Shown piece by piece: positions 1 to 5,961 of a DNA stretch of 6,041 nucleotides (the first letter of the stretch is position 1; each line of letters starts with the position of its first letter). Origin of the DNA: Phenylobacterium sp. (GTDB taxonomy: Bacteria; Pseudomonadota; Alphaproteobacteria; Caulobacterales; Caulobacteraceae); the NCBI GenBank assembly GCA_028290925.1, contig JAQGIX010000286.1:1-6041 (forward strand). Reading direction: 5' to 3'. The notes under the pieces are model-generated. The model worked only from the letters and a program-made list of their open reading frames with translations, had not been told where the DNA came from and did not search any database. The position numbers and the translations under genes are program-made.

Positions 1-50
1 GGAGGGTGGAAGGGGCAAGCCAAGCCCACGGCTCACCGCCCGCCCCCTCC

Positions 51-74
51 ACCACTCGCTCTTCGGCGAGTGGT
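51..74. repeat. GC-rich hairpin with 9-bp perfect stem
   Basis: The arm ACCACTCGC (51-59) pairs with GCGAGTGGT (66-74) around the six-base loop TCTTCG. Neither side has a T tract, so it does not look like a canonical intrinsic terminator. It stands three bases from a second palindrome, which suggests an extragenic palindromic element or a compound 3'-end structure for a gene left of the window. Confidence 0.6.
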
Positions 75-77
75 CCC

Positions 78-99
78 CCTCCCCCGAAATCGGGGGAGG
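78..99. repeat. GC-rich palindrome with C5/G5 core
   Basis: The arm CCTCCCCCG (78-86) pairs with CGGGGGAGG (91-99) around AAAT. The A-T pair at 87/90 could extend the stem and leave only AA unpaired. Palindromes of this C-run/GA/TC/G-run type are, from memory, common between genes in Caulobacter-like and sphingomonad genomes, so this is probably a dispersed extragenic repeat. That assignment is from recall, not from a search. Confidence 0.6.
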
Positions 100-104
100 C
101 AGAG

Positions 105-122
105 GACGACGACGACGACGAC
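105..122. repeat. (GAC)6 trinucleotide microsatellite
   Basis: Six uninterrupted GAC units follow directly after the palindrome, in a stretch with no supported gene. The run could vary in length by replication slippage. No function can be inferred. Confidence 0.8.
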
Positions 123-285
123 GATTATTGGCGCTCCACCGCCTAGCCCTTCCCGCACACCCTCATGGCGGGCCTCGCACCGGCCACCCGTCGACGCAGG
201 CGATCATCCAGCCGGACGCAAGCCGTCCCGCTGCGATCAACCGCGTCCATCGGGGTCCATGGGTCCCCCGGGACGACCGCCCCGC

Positions 286-897
286 CTAGTCCCCCTTGCG
301 CACGAACGGGACGCTGAGGATCAGGTCGACCTGGTCGCCGACCATCGGCACATATTTGCTCACGCCGAAGTCGCTGCGCTTGATCTTGCCCGTGGCGTCG
401 AAGCCGACGGTGTAGGCCTTGGTCATCGGATTGGGGCCGGCGCCGTGGAACCGCGCATTGAGCACCACCGGCTTGGTCACGCCGTGCAGGGTGAGCTGGC
501 CCGCGACCGCCGCCCGGCCGGGGCCGGTCACCGTCACCTTGGTGGACTTGAAGGTCATGGTCGGGAACTTGGCCGCGTCGAACCAGTCGGGCCCCTTCAG
601 CTCGCCGTCCAGCGTCGCATTGGTGGTGGAGACGCTGGCCATCGGCACCGACACCTCCAGCTGGCTCGCCGCCGGGGTCTTGGGATCGAGCTTCAGCGTG
701 CCGGAAGCGTGGGTGAAGTCCCCGTACCAGGCCGACGTGCCCATGTGGTCCACGGCGAACAGCACGCGCGTGTGGACGGGCTCGACGGCGTAGGTCCCGC
801 CCTGCACCGTGGCGGGGTTCGGCGTCTGGGCGGAGGCGGCGCTCGCCGTGGCCATGACGAGGGCGGCGAACATCGCGGCGGATGGATGGGCGTGCAT
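286..897 (-). CDS. YceI-family periplasmic lipid-binding-like protein
   Basis: A 203-residue protein. The first 23 residues form a signal peptide (MHAHP, then a hydrophobic Ala/Met/Val core) with a likely Ala-Ser-Ala cut before Gln24. There is no lipobox cysteine, so it should be a soluble periplasmic protein. The rest is a full YceI domain: a start like TYAVEPVHTRVLFAVDHMG (from about residue 35), a middle DWFDAAKFPTMTFKST, then LTLHGVTKPV and a late RSDFGVSKYVP. YceI proteins are lipocalin-like beta-barrels that bind polyisoprenoid or similar lipids; their physiological role is mostly unclear. The frame stays open upstream to an ATG at 975, but the 897 start is preferred: it has GGAGA nine bases upstream and places the signal peptide at the N terminus, while the extra 26 residues would cross the putative promoter. 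It is divergent from the CoA-ligase operon, which suggests but does not prove shared regulation. Confidence 0.92.
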   Translation of the reverse strand: MHAHPSAAMFAALVMATASAASAQTPNPATVQGGTYAVEPVHTRVLFAVDHMGTSAWYGDFTHASGTLKLDPKTPAASQLEVSVPMASVSTTNATLDGELKGPDWFDAAKFPTMTFKSTKVTVTGPGRAAVAGQLTLHGVTKPVVLNARFHGAGPNPMTKAYTVGFDATGKIKRSDFGVSKYVPMVGDQVDLILSVPFVRKGD

Positions 898-905
898 GGG
901 AATTT

Positions 906-910
906 TCTCC
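906..910 (-). promoter_or_regulatory. Ribosome binding site fixing the YceI start
   Basis: On the minus strand GGAGA lies about eight bases before the ATG at 897-895. This Shine-Dalgarno match decides for the shorter reading frame, with the signal peptide at its N terminus, over the upstream ATG at 975. Confidence 0.7.
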
Positions 911-947
911 GTGGGAGCAGCCGGCCGAGCTTGCGCCGCCTGAAACC

Positions 948-975
948 CAGATAGCACCGTCATCCCGCTCCGCAA
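948..975 (-). promoter_or_regulatory. Putative housekeeping promoter of the YceI gene
   Basis: Read on the minus strand, TTGCGG (975-970) is followed after 14 bases by GCTATCTG (955-948). From memory, the Caulobacter housekeeping pattern is TTGACGS, 10-14 bases, GCTANAWC. The GCTA core and the spacing fit; the -35 box is imperfect. Transcription would start near 940, giving a leader of about 43 bases that contains the GGAGA site. This is a motif match by eye only. No equally good element was found for the plus-strand operon in the same 134-base gap. Confidence 0.35.
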
Positions 976-1031
976 GCGCGCCGCGGAATGAGTGTCTTTC
1001 CATTGCGGTAAAGGCGGGGAATAAGCGAGCC

Positions 1032-2813
1032 ATGGACGCCGACGCCCGCACCCTGACCGCGCCGTTCCGCGACGCGCGCTATGCGCCCCGCAAGCTCACG
1101 GTCGAGCACCGCCCCGGCGGCGAGATGGTGCTGACCAATCCCACGCCCTTCTTCCGCGGGTTCAGGACCCTCATCGCACCGCTTCGCCATTGGGCGGAGT
1201 GGGCGCCGGCGCGCACCTGGCTCGCCGAGCGCTCCGGCGCCGGCTGGCGTGAGGTCGCCTTCGCCGAGGCCTGGGAGGCGGTGCTGGCGATCGCCGGCGG
1301 CCTGCGCGAGGCCGACCTTGTTTCCAAGCGCCCGCTCCTGATCCTATCGAACAACAACATCGACCACGCGCTGGTCGCTTACGCGGCCATGAGCCAGGGC
1401 ATGCCCATCGCGCCGGTCTCGGCGCAGTACGGCCTGAAGGGCGCCAACCTGGCCCGGCTGACCCATGCCTGCGAGGTGCTGAAGCCCGCGGCCGTCTACA
1501 CCGAAGACGCGGCCCTGTTCGCCGACGGCCTGTCGGCCGACTGCCTGGCCGGCCTGCCGGTGATCGCGGCGAAGAACCCGCGCCCCGGCGACATCCCGCT
1601 GGAGCGCCTCTACCGCTCAGCCGCCGCCGCGCCCACCGCCACGCCGGACGACCACGCCAAGTACCTGCTGACCTCGGGCTCCACGGGCCTCCCCAAGGCG
1701 GTGATCTGCACCCACAGCAACACCGCGCTGAACTCCGCCCAGATCGCCGCCTGTTTCGACGATCCCGAGCCGCCGGTGATGGTCCATTCCGCCCCCTGGA
1801 GCCACAGCCTGGGGGCCAACTCGATCCTGCACTACGGCCTGCATCGCGGCGGCACGCTCTACATCGACTGGGGCCAGCCCACCGCCGCGCGGTTCGGCGA
1901 GACGGTGCGCAACCTGAAAGAGGTCTCGCCCACCTATCAGAACATGGTGCCGGCCGGCTGGATGCTGCTGGCCGAGGCGCTGGAGCGCGACGACGACCTG
2001 GCGCGGAGCTTCTTCGCGCAGGTGCGGCTCCTGCAATACGGCGGCGCGGCGCTCGGCCAGGCGAGCGCCGACCGCATCCAGGCCGTCGCCATCCGCACGG
2101 TCGGCGAGAAGATCAGCTTCGGCTCCGGTTACGGCGCCACCGAGACCGGGCCCACCGCCTGCAACGTCCACTGGCTGAACGACCGCATGGGGATGATCGG
2201 CCTGCCGATTCCCGGGACCTCGGTGCGGCTGGTGCCGGAGGCCGGCAATCTCGACTTCAGGGTCAAGGGCCCGCAGGTGACGCAGGGCTACCTCGGCCGG
2301 CCGGAGCTCTCCGACTTGGCCTTCGACGACGAGGGCTTCTATGTGCTGGGCGACGCCGCCCGCTTCGTGGATCCCGACGACCCCGACCGGGGCATGGTGT
2401 TCGACGGCCGGCTGTCGGAGAACTTCAAGCTGGCCACCGGCGCCTTCGTGGGCGTCGGCGAGCTGCGCATCGGGGCGATCGGCGCCGTCGGCGGGGCGGT
2501 CACCGACGCGGTGGTCTGCGGCGAGAACCAGGAGGGCGTGGGCCTGCTGCTCTACCCCAATCCGACCCTGCCGCGCGGCGAGGTCGAGGCCGCCGTCCGC
2601 GACGGCCTGACCCGCTTCAACGCCCAGGCCAAGGGCGCCGGCGGCCGCATCGTCCGCGCCCTGGTGCTGCCCGACGCCCCCGACGCCGCGCATGGCGAGA
2701 TCACCGACAAGGGCTACATCGCCCAGGCGCTTGCGCGCCGCCTCCGCGAGGCCGCCGTGCGGCGGCTGTTCGCCGACCCCTCGCCTCCCGACGTGATGGA
2801 GTTCCGACCATGA
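1032..2813 (+). CDS. Feruloyl-CoA synthase-like AMP-forming acyl/aryl-CoA ligase
   Basis: A 593-residue ANL-superfamily enzyme, expected to activate a carboxylic acid with ATP to an acyl-adenylate and transfer it to CoA in the cytoplasm. Visible motifs: the phosphate loop LTSGSTGLPKA (213-223), YGATETGP (367-374), the YVLGD segment (437-441) with the adenosine-binding Asp, the hinge region DGRLSENFKLATG (458-470), and a C-terminal EITDKGYIAQ (556-565) whose Lys560 is the likely catalytic lysine. GGTLYID, FDGRLSENFKLATG and EITDKG follow the feruloyl-CoA synthase subgroup as I recall it, and length is close to that family (about 600-630). The frame is open back to an ATG at 882, but that ATG lies inside the divergent YceI gene; the 1032 ATG gives the family-like N terminus. 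Its ribosome site is weak (GGCGGGGA, 1013-1020, spacing 11). The stop overlaps the next start by ATGA. Substrate is unproven: several positions around the acyl pocket differ from recalled feruloyl enzymes, and no hydratase/lyase partner is nearby. Confidence 0.88.
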   Translation: MDADARTLTAPFRDARYAPRKLTVEHRPGGEMVLTNPTPFFRGFRTLIAPLRHWAEWAPARTWLAERSGAGWREVAFAEAWEAVLAIAGGLREADLVSKRPLLILSNNNIDHALVAYAAMSQGMPIAPVSAQYGLKGANLARLTHACEVLKPAAVYTEDAALFADGLSADCLAGLPVIAAKNPRPGDIPLERLYRSAAAAPTATPDDHAKYLLTSGSTGLPKAVICTHSNTALNSAQIAACFDDPEPPVMVHSAPWSHSLGANSILHYGLHRGGTLYIDWGQPTAARFGETVRNLKEVSPTYQNMVPAGWMLLAEALERDDDLARSFFAQVRLLQYGGAALGQASADRIQAVAIRTVGEKISFGSGYGATETGPTACNVHWLNDRMGMIGLPIPGTSVRLVPEAGNLDFRVKGPQVTQGYLGRPELSDLAFDDEGFYVLGDAARFVDPDDPDRGMVFDGRLSENFKLATGAFVGVGELRIGAIGAVGGAVTDAVVCGENQEGVGLLLYPNPTLPRGEVEAAVRDGLTRFNAQAKGAGGRIVRALVLPDAPDAAHGEITDKGYIAQALARRLREAAVRRLFADPSPPDVMEFRP

Positions 2814-4351
2814 ACGGCGCCGACGCCCTGATCTCCACCCTCGTCGCCAACGAGGTGACCGCCTGCTTCGCCAATCCCGGCACCTCGGAGATGCAGTTCG
2901 TCGCCGCGCTGGACCGCAATCCCCGGATGCGCCCGGTGCTCTGCCTGTTCGAGGGCGTGGCGACCGGCGCCGCCGACGGCTATGGCCGCATGGCCGAGCG
3001 GCCGGCCTGCACCCTGCTGCACCTGGGCCCCGGCTACGGCAACGGCGCGGCCAACCTGCACAACGCCCGGCGCGCCTTCACCCCGATCGTCAATGTGATC
3101 GGCGACCACGCCACCTATCACCGCCAGTACGACGCGCCGCTGAACTCCGACATCCGCGCGCTGGCCACGCCCAATTCGGTCTGGGTCGAGTCCGCCGACA
3201 GCCCCGACCAGGTGGCCGCCCTGGCGGCGGAAGCCGTGGCCGCGAGCTATGGTCCGCCGGGGGGCCCGGCGAGCCTGATCCTGCCGGCCGACTCGGCCTG
3301 GCTGGAGACCACCTCGGAGCCGGTGATCGCCCAGCGGCCGGTGCGCCCGGCGCCGATCGACGCCGCCATCGAGGAATCGGCGCGCGCCCTCAAGGAAGCC
3401 GCCAAGCCCGTCCTGCTGATCGGCGGCCAGGCCTGCAGCGCCGCGGGCCTGAAGCAGGCGGCCCGCCTCGCCGCCGCCGGCGTCACCGTCTACGCCGACA
3501 CCTTCGTGGCGCGCCAGCCGCGCGGCGCCGGCTGCTATGCGCCCAAGCGCATGCCCTATTTCGGCGAGATGGCGCTGCAGGAGCTGGAGGGCGTCGACCT
3601 GATGCTCCTGGCCGGCACGACCCAGCCGGTCGCCTTCTTCGCCTATCCCGGCCGGCCGAGTCTGCTGGTCCCCGAAGGCGCCGACGCCCTCTCCCTGGCT
3701 GGCCGCGGCGAGGACGCCGTCGCGGGCCTGGCCGCCCTGGCCGATGCGCTCGGCGCGCCGCGCGAGGGCCCGGTCCAGCCGCTGCAGAAGCCCGACGCCG
3801 CGCCTTCGGGTCCGCTCAGCCCGCAGCTCGCCGGCATCTCGTTCGCGCGCCACCTGCCGGAAGGCGCCATCGTCTGCGACGACAGCGTGACCTCCGGCGG
3901 CGGCATCGCCGTCCCCGCCATGACCGCGGCCCCGCACGAGGTGCTGGCGCTGACCGGCGGGGCGATCGGCATCGGCCTGCCGCTCGCGGTTGGCGCCGCC
4001 GTGGCGGCCCCCGACCGCAAGGTCGTCTCGCTGAACGGCGACGGCGCGGCCATGTACACGGTCCAGGCGCTGTGGACGATCGCCCGCGAGAACCTCGACG
4101 TCTGCGCGGTCGTCTTCGCCAACAACACCTATCGCATCCTCAACATCGAGATGATGCGCACCGGCGCCGGCCAGGCCGGGCCCCAGGCGGCCAAGCTCCT
4201 GGAGCTGGGCGATCCGTCCATCGACTGGGTGTCGCTGGCCAAGGGCCTTGGTGTGCCGGCCGTGCGCTGCGCCACCGCCGAGGACTTCGACAAGGCCTTC
4301 GCCGGGGCCATGGCCCAGCGCGGTCCGATGTTCATCGAGGCGGTGATCTAG
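2810..4351 (+). CDS. ThDP-dependent enzyme, acetolactate synthase/benzoylformate decarboxylase-like
   Basis: A 513-residue thiamine-diphosphate enzyme with the usual three-part layout: an N-terminal pyrimidine-binding domain (about 1-165), a central domain (about 185-315) and a C-terminal diphosphate-binding domain (about 335-513). Glu48 in LFEGVATGAADGYGR is the cofactor-activating glutamate. GDG (410-412) followed by Asn-Asn (438-439) is the Mg/ThDP motif, and GGAIGIGLP (383-391) precedes it. NPGTSEMQF (22-30) and LHLGPGYGNG (70-79) align by eye with benzoylformate decarboxylase, placing Thr25 at its Ser26 and His71 at its His70. The second catalytic His of that enzyme has no clear match near PVAFFAYPG (273-281). 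Relatives are often labelled 'acetolactate synthase large subunit', but the protein is shorter than true IlvB and no small subunit gene is present, so a biosynthetic role is doubtful. GGAG (2798-2801) lies eight bases before the start, inside the ligase gene; the ATGA overlap implies translational coupling. Reaction and substrate are unknown. Confidence 0.88.
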   Translation: MNGADALISTLVANEVTACFANPGTSEMQFVAALDRNPRMRPVLCLFEGVATGAADGYGRMAERPACTLLHLGPGYGNGAANLHNARRAFTPIVNVIGDHATYHRQYDAPLNSDIRALATPNSVWVESADSPDQVAALAAEAVAASYGPPGGPASLILPADSAWLETTSEPVIAQRPVRPAPIDAAIEESARALKEAAKPVLLIGGQACSAAGLKQAARLAAAGVTVYADTFVARQPRGAGCYAPKRMPYFGEMALQELEGVDLMLLAGTTQPVAFFAYPGRPSLLVPEGADALSLAGRGEDAVAGLAALADALGAPREGPVQPLQKPDAAPSGPLSPQLAGISFARHLPEGAIVCDDSVTSGGGIAVPAMTAAPHEVLALTGGAIGIGLPLAVGAAVAAPDRKVVSLNGDGAAMYTVQALWTIARENLDVCAVVFANNTYRILNIEMMRTGAGQAGPQAAKLLELGDPSIDWVSLAKGLGVPAVRCATAEDFDKAFAGAMAQRGPMFIEAVI

Positions 4352-4360
4352 CCGCCCACG

Positions 4361-4390
4361 AAAAAGGCCCGCGGGCGAACCCGCGGGCCT
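4361..4390. terminator. Bidirectional intrinsic terminator between convergent genes
   Basis: An 11-bp perfect stem, AGGCCCGCGGG (4365-4375) with CCCGCGGGCCT (4380-4390), closes a CGAA loop (TTCG on the minus strand). Read on the minus strand the stem runs into TTTTT (4365-4361, the first T being part of the stem), the canonical form, so it best serves the Cys-rich gene, whose stop is 26 bases away. On the plus strand it starts 13 bases after the ThDP gene stop and is followed by CGATCTTC, a poor T tract, so termination that way is likely but weaker. Confidence 0.85.
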
Positions 4391-4416
4391 CGATCTTCAA
4401 GCTGCAGCCCCGGGGC

Positions 4417-5742
4417 TCAGCTCGTCTTGTTGCCGGGCAGCTGGCAGTTGCCGACGAACCGGCAGCCGGTTGCGCCCAGCGCGGTCACCGGGTTCGGGTT
4501 GTACTCGACCATGTAGCCCGGCAGGCCGTCGGCGCAGGCCACTTCCACCAGGATCGTGCCCTTGGTGGTTTTGGCGGCCGGCCGCGCGTTGGAGACCGTG
4601 CAGGACTTCAGGTTGAACTTCAGCAGGTCGGCCGTCAGCGGGGCGTAGTCGGACTTGCCGAGGCTGCACTTGTAGCCCGCCACCAGGGCGTGGCCGCAGT
4701 CGAGCACCTGGCCCTTGCCGGTGGCCGGGAAGATGCCGATGACGCTCGAGCCGTCGGTGCAGACCATCTCGACCACTTCGTTGGCGTCGCGCTGCGGGAA
4801 GTCGGCGTACTTGGTCACCGCGCAGTTCGAGCCGGAGCTCTTGGCGAGGCGGGTGTAGAGCGCCGCCTGTTCGGTGGCCGCCTGACGCGCGTCGGTCAGC
4901 TGGCAACCGCCGAGGATGTTGCTGGCATGGCCGCAATCCCAGGTCTCGGCCAGGGCGGCGCCGTTGGCCTTGAAGATGTAGCCCTTCCCGTCCTGGCAGG
5001 AGGCCTCGTAGAAGTCCGCCCCGTCCTTCGCGGTGCCGACGAAGCGGCGCTCCTTCACGGCGCAGTTGTTCTTCGCCGCGGCCGACAGCCGGTCAACCAC
5101 CGCCAGGCGGGCGGTCTTCTCGGTGAGGGCGCATTTGATGTTGCCGCTGGAGTCGTCGAAGTTCAGGCAGTTCTGCGCCTGGATGCCCTTGGTCCCGTCG
5201 AACGGCGCGCTGCCGATGACGATGTAGCCGGAGCCTTCCTGGCAGGCGACCTCCATGAAGGTCTGGGTCTTGGTCTGGCCGATGCCGCGCGCGCCGGTGG
5301 GGGCGCACTGCGCGCCGGCCTTGGCCAGCAGCGGCGTGAGCGCCGCCTTCGGGTCGGCGTTGCCGGGCAGCAGGCAGGGCAGGCTCGGCGGCTTGGAGGG
5401 ATCAGAGGTGGTGTTCGCCTCGATGCAGGAGAAGGCCGTGGCCGGGGCGCCGACCGAGGCCTGCACCACATAGCCCATGGTCCCCGGCGCGCAGGCGACT
5501 TCGTAGAAGCTCTGCGCCGGCGTGCCCTTCTTCTTGTCTTCCGGGACCTTGCCGACGAAGCGGGCGTCGCTCACCTGGCAGGCCAACCCGGCCGCCTGCA
5601 CCACCGCCGGGGCTTCGGCCATGCCTTGCTTGCGTTGCGCGTCCGTCACCTTCGGCGCTTCCTTCGGCGCGGAGATCACCGCCGCCGGCGCCATCGCCGC
5701 GACGAGCAGGGCGACGGCTAGCCCTAATATATTTGGCCTCAT
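4417..5742 (-). CDS. Exported protein of five four-cysteine repeats, unknown function
   Basis: A 441-residue protein of no family I recognise. It begins with a signal peptide (MRPNILGLAV, hydrophobic to about residue 21-25) without a lipobox. The mature part has five units of roughly 75-90 residues. Each has four cysteines: 55/84/106/123, 146/167/192/204, 227/249/270/280, 307/328/349/359 and 381/403/427/433. All 20 cysteines fall in this grid, which suggests ten disulfides formed in the periplasm or outside the cell. A unit reads: Ala/Leu-rich probable helix, Cys-x-Val, often x-Arg-x-x-Gly, a strand like FYEVAC, an Asp/Glu-Gly-x-Gly-Tyr turn and strand, a third Cys, then Cys-x-Leu. Unit 1 has a longer first loop rich in Lys; unit 4 is the most diverged. 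The ATG at 5742 has AGGAGAG (5760-5754) 11 bases upstream. It converges on the ThDP gene and shares its terminator. Role could be binding or structural; no catalytic motif is visible. Confidence 0.88.
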   Translation of the reverse strand: MRPNILGLAVALLVAAMAPAAVISAPKEAPKVTDAQRKQGMAEAPAVVQAAGLACQVSDARFVGKVPEDKKKGTPAQSFYEVACAPGTMGYVVQASVGAPATAFSCIEANTTSDPSKPPSLPCLLPGNADPKAALTPLLAKAGAQCAPTGARGIGQTKTQTFMEVACQEGSGYIVIGSAPFDGTKGIQAQNCLNFDDSSGNIKCALTEKTARLAVVDRLSAAAKNNCAVKERRFVGTAKDGADFYEASCQDGKGYIFKANGAALAETWDCGHASNILGGCQLTDARQAATEQAALYTRLAKSSGSNCAVTKYADFPQRDANEVVEMVCTDGSSVIGIFPATGKGQVLDCGHALVAGYKCSLGKSDYAPLTADLLKFNLKSCTVSNARPAAKTTKGTILVEVACADGLPGYMVEYNPNPVTALGATGCRFVGNCQLPGNKTS

Positions 5743-5780
5743 GGTCTTCTAATCTCTCCTGGGTGTTCCTTTGCGCGCAC

Positions 5781-5808
5781 ATAAGCGCCGCGATCGCCCC
5801 AGGGTCAA
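5781..5808 (-). promoter_or_regulatory. Putative promoter of the Cys-repeat protein gene
   Basis: On the minus strand TTGACC (5808-5803) is followed after 16 bases by GCTTAT (5786-5781). The -35 box is good and the -10 box is partial. Transcription would start near 5773 and give a leader of about 30 bases containing the AGGAGAG ribosome site. The spacer includes the palindrome GCGATCGC (5790-5797), which could be chance. Assigned by eye only. Confidence 0.4.
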
Positions 5809-5961
5809 GACGGGTGAGGAAGGCGACCGAAGTTGGGCTTACTTCCAATGACTTACGCCTGTTCCGGCGGTGATCGGGCGGCCCCGGCGACAAGGCCGTT
5901 TTCGAATCCCGCGGCGGCGGCCACGCTCGCGCCCAAGTCCCGGGCCTGCTAGCGATCCGCC

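Larger units (their letters stand above)
1..285. other. Left-edge noncoding stretch with hairpins and microsatellite
   Basis: I see no supportable gene here. Open frames cross the stretch on both strands, but they are Arg/Pro/Gly-rich, run through palindromes and a trinucleotide repeat, and lack a convincing ribosome binding site. The left part holds two adjacent GC-rich hairpins (51-74 and 78-99) and a GAC repeat (105-122). The right part (about 130-285) is downstream of the leftward YceI gene. It has only a small imperfect hairpin (GTCCC at 263-267 with GGGAC at 270-274), with no T tract on the minus strand, so I do not call a terminator. The 3' end of a gene lying further left could reach into the first bases, but this cannot be judged. 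Confidence 0.6.

Noticed and set aside
263..274. Terminator for the YceI gene
   Set aside because: The stem has only five base pairs with a two-base loop and no T tract on the minus strand.
143..1051. Minus-strand open frame of 302 codons overlapping the YceI gene in another frame
   Set aside because: The sequence is Arg/Gly-rich with no recognisable domain, whereas the other frame gives a full YceI domain with signal peptide and ribosome site.
1617..2693. Minus-strand open frame of 358 codons opposite the ligase gene
   Set aside because: It is low-complexity Gly/Ala/Arg/His and antisense to the well-supported CoA ligase.
2714..3937. Minus-strand open frame of 407 codons opposite the ThDP gene
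   Set aside because: Its composition is Gly/Arg/Ala/His-rich with no family motif, while the plus strand encodes a complete ThDP enzyme with cofactor motifs.
1032..4351. Classical ferulate-to-vanillin operon
   Set aside because: Only the ligase resembles that pathway. No hydratase/lyase or vanillin dehydrogenase is present in the window, and the coupled partner is a ThDP enzyme.
4072..5721. Plus-strand open frame of 549 codons opposite the Cys-repeat gene
   Set aside because: It is rich in Arg, Gly, Ala, Val and His, overlaps the end of the ThDP gene and crosses the terminator. The minus-strand frame has a ribosome site, a signal peptide and regularly spaced cysteines, so the plus frame is an antisense shadow of high GC.
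5880..5925. tRNA-like T-loop string TTCGAATCCC
   Set aside because: The flanking bases do not pair as a T stem, and no acceptor, D or anticodon arm can be drawn upstream. It is a chance match.
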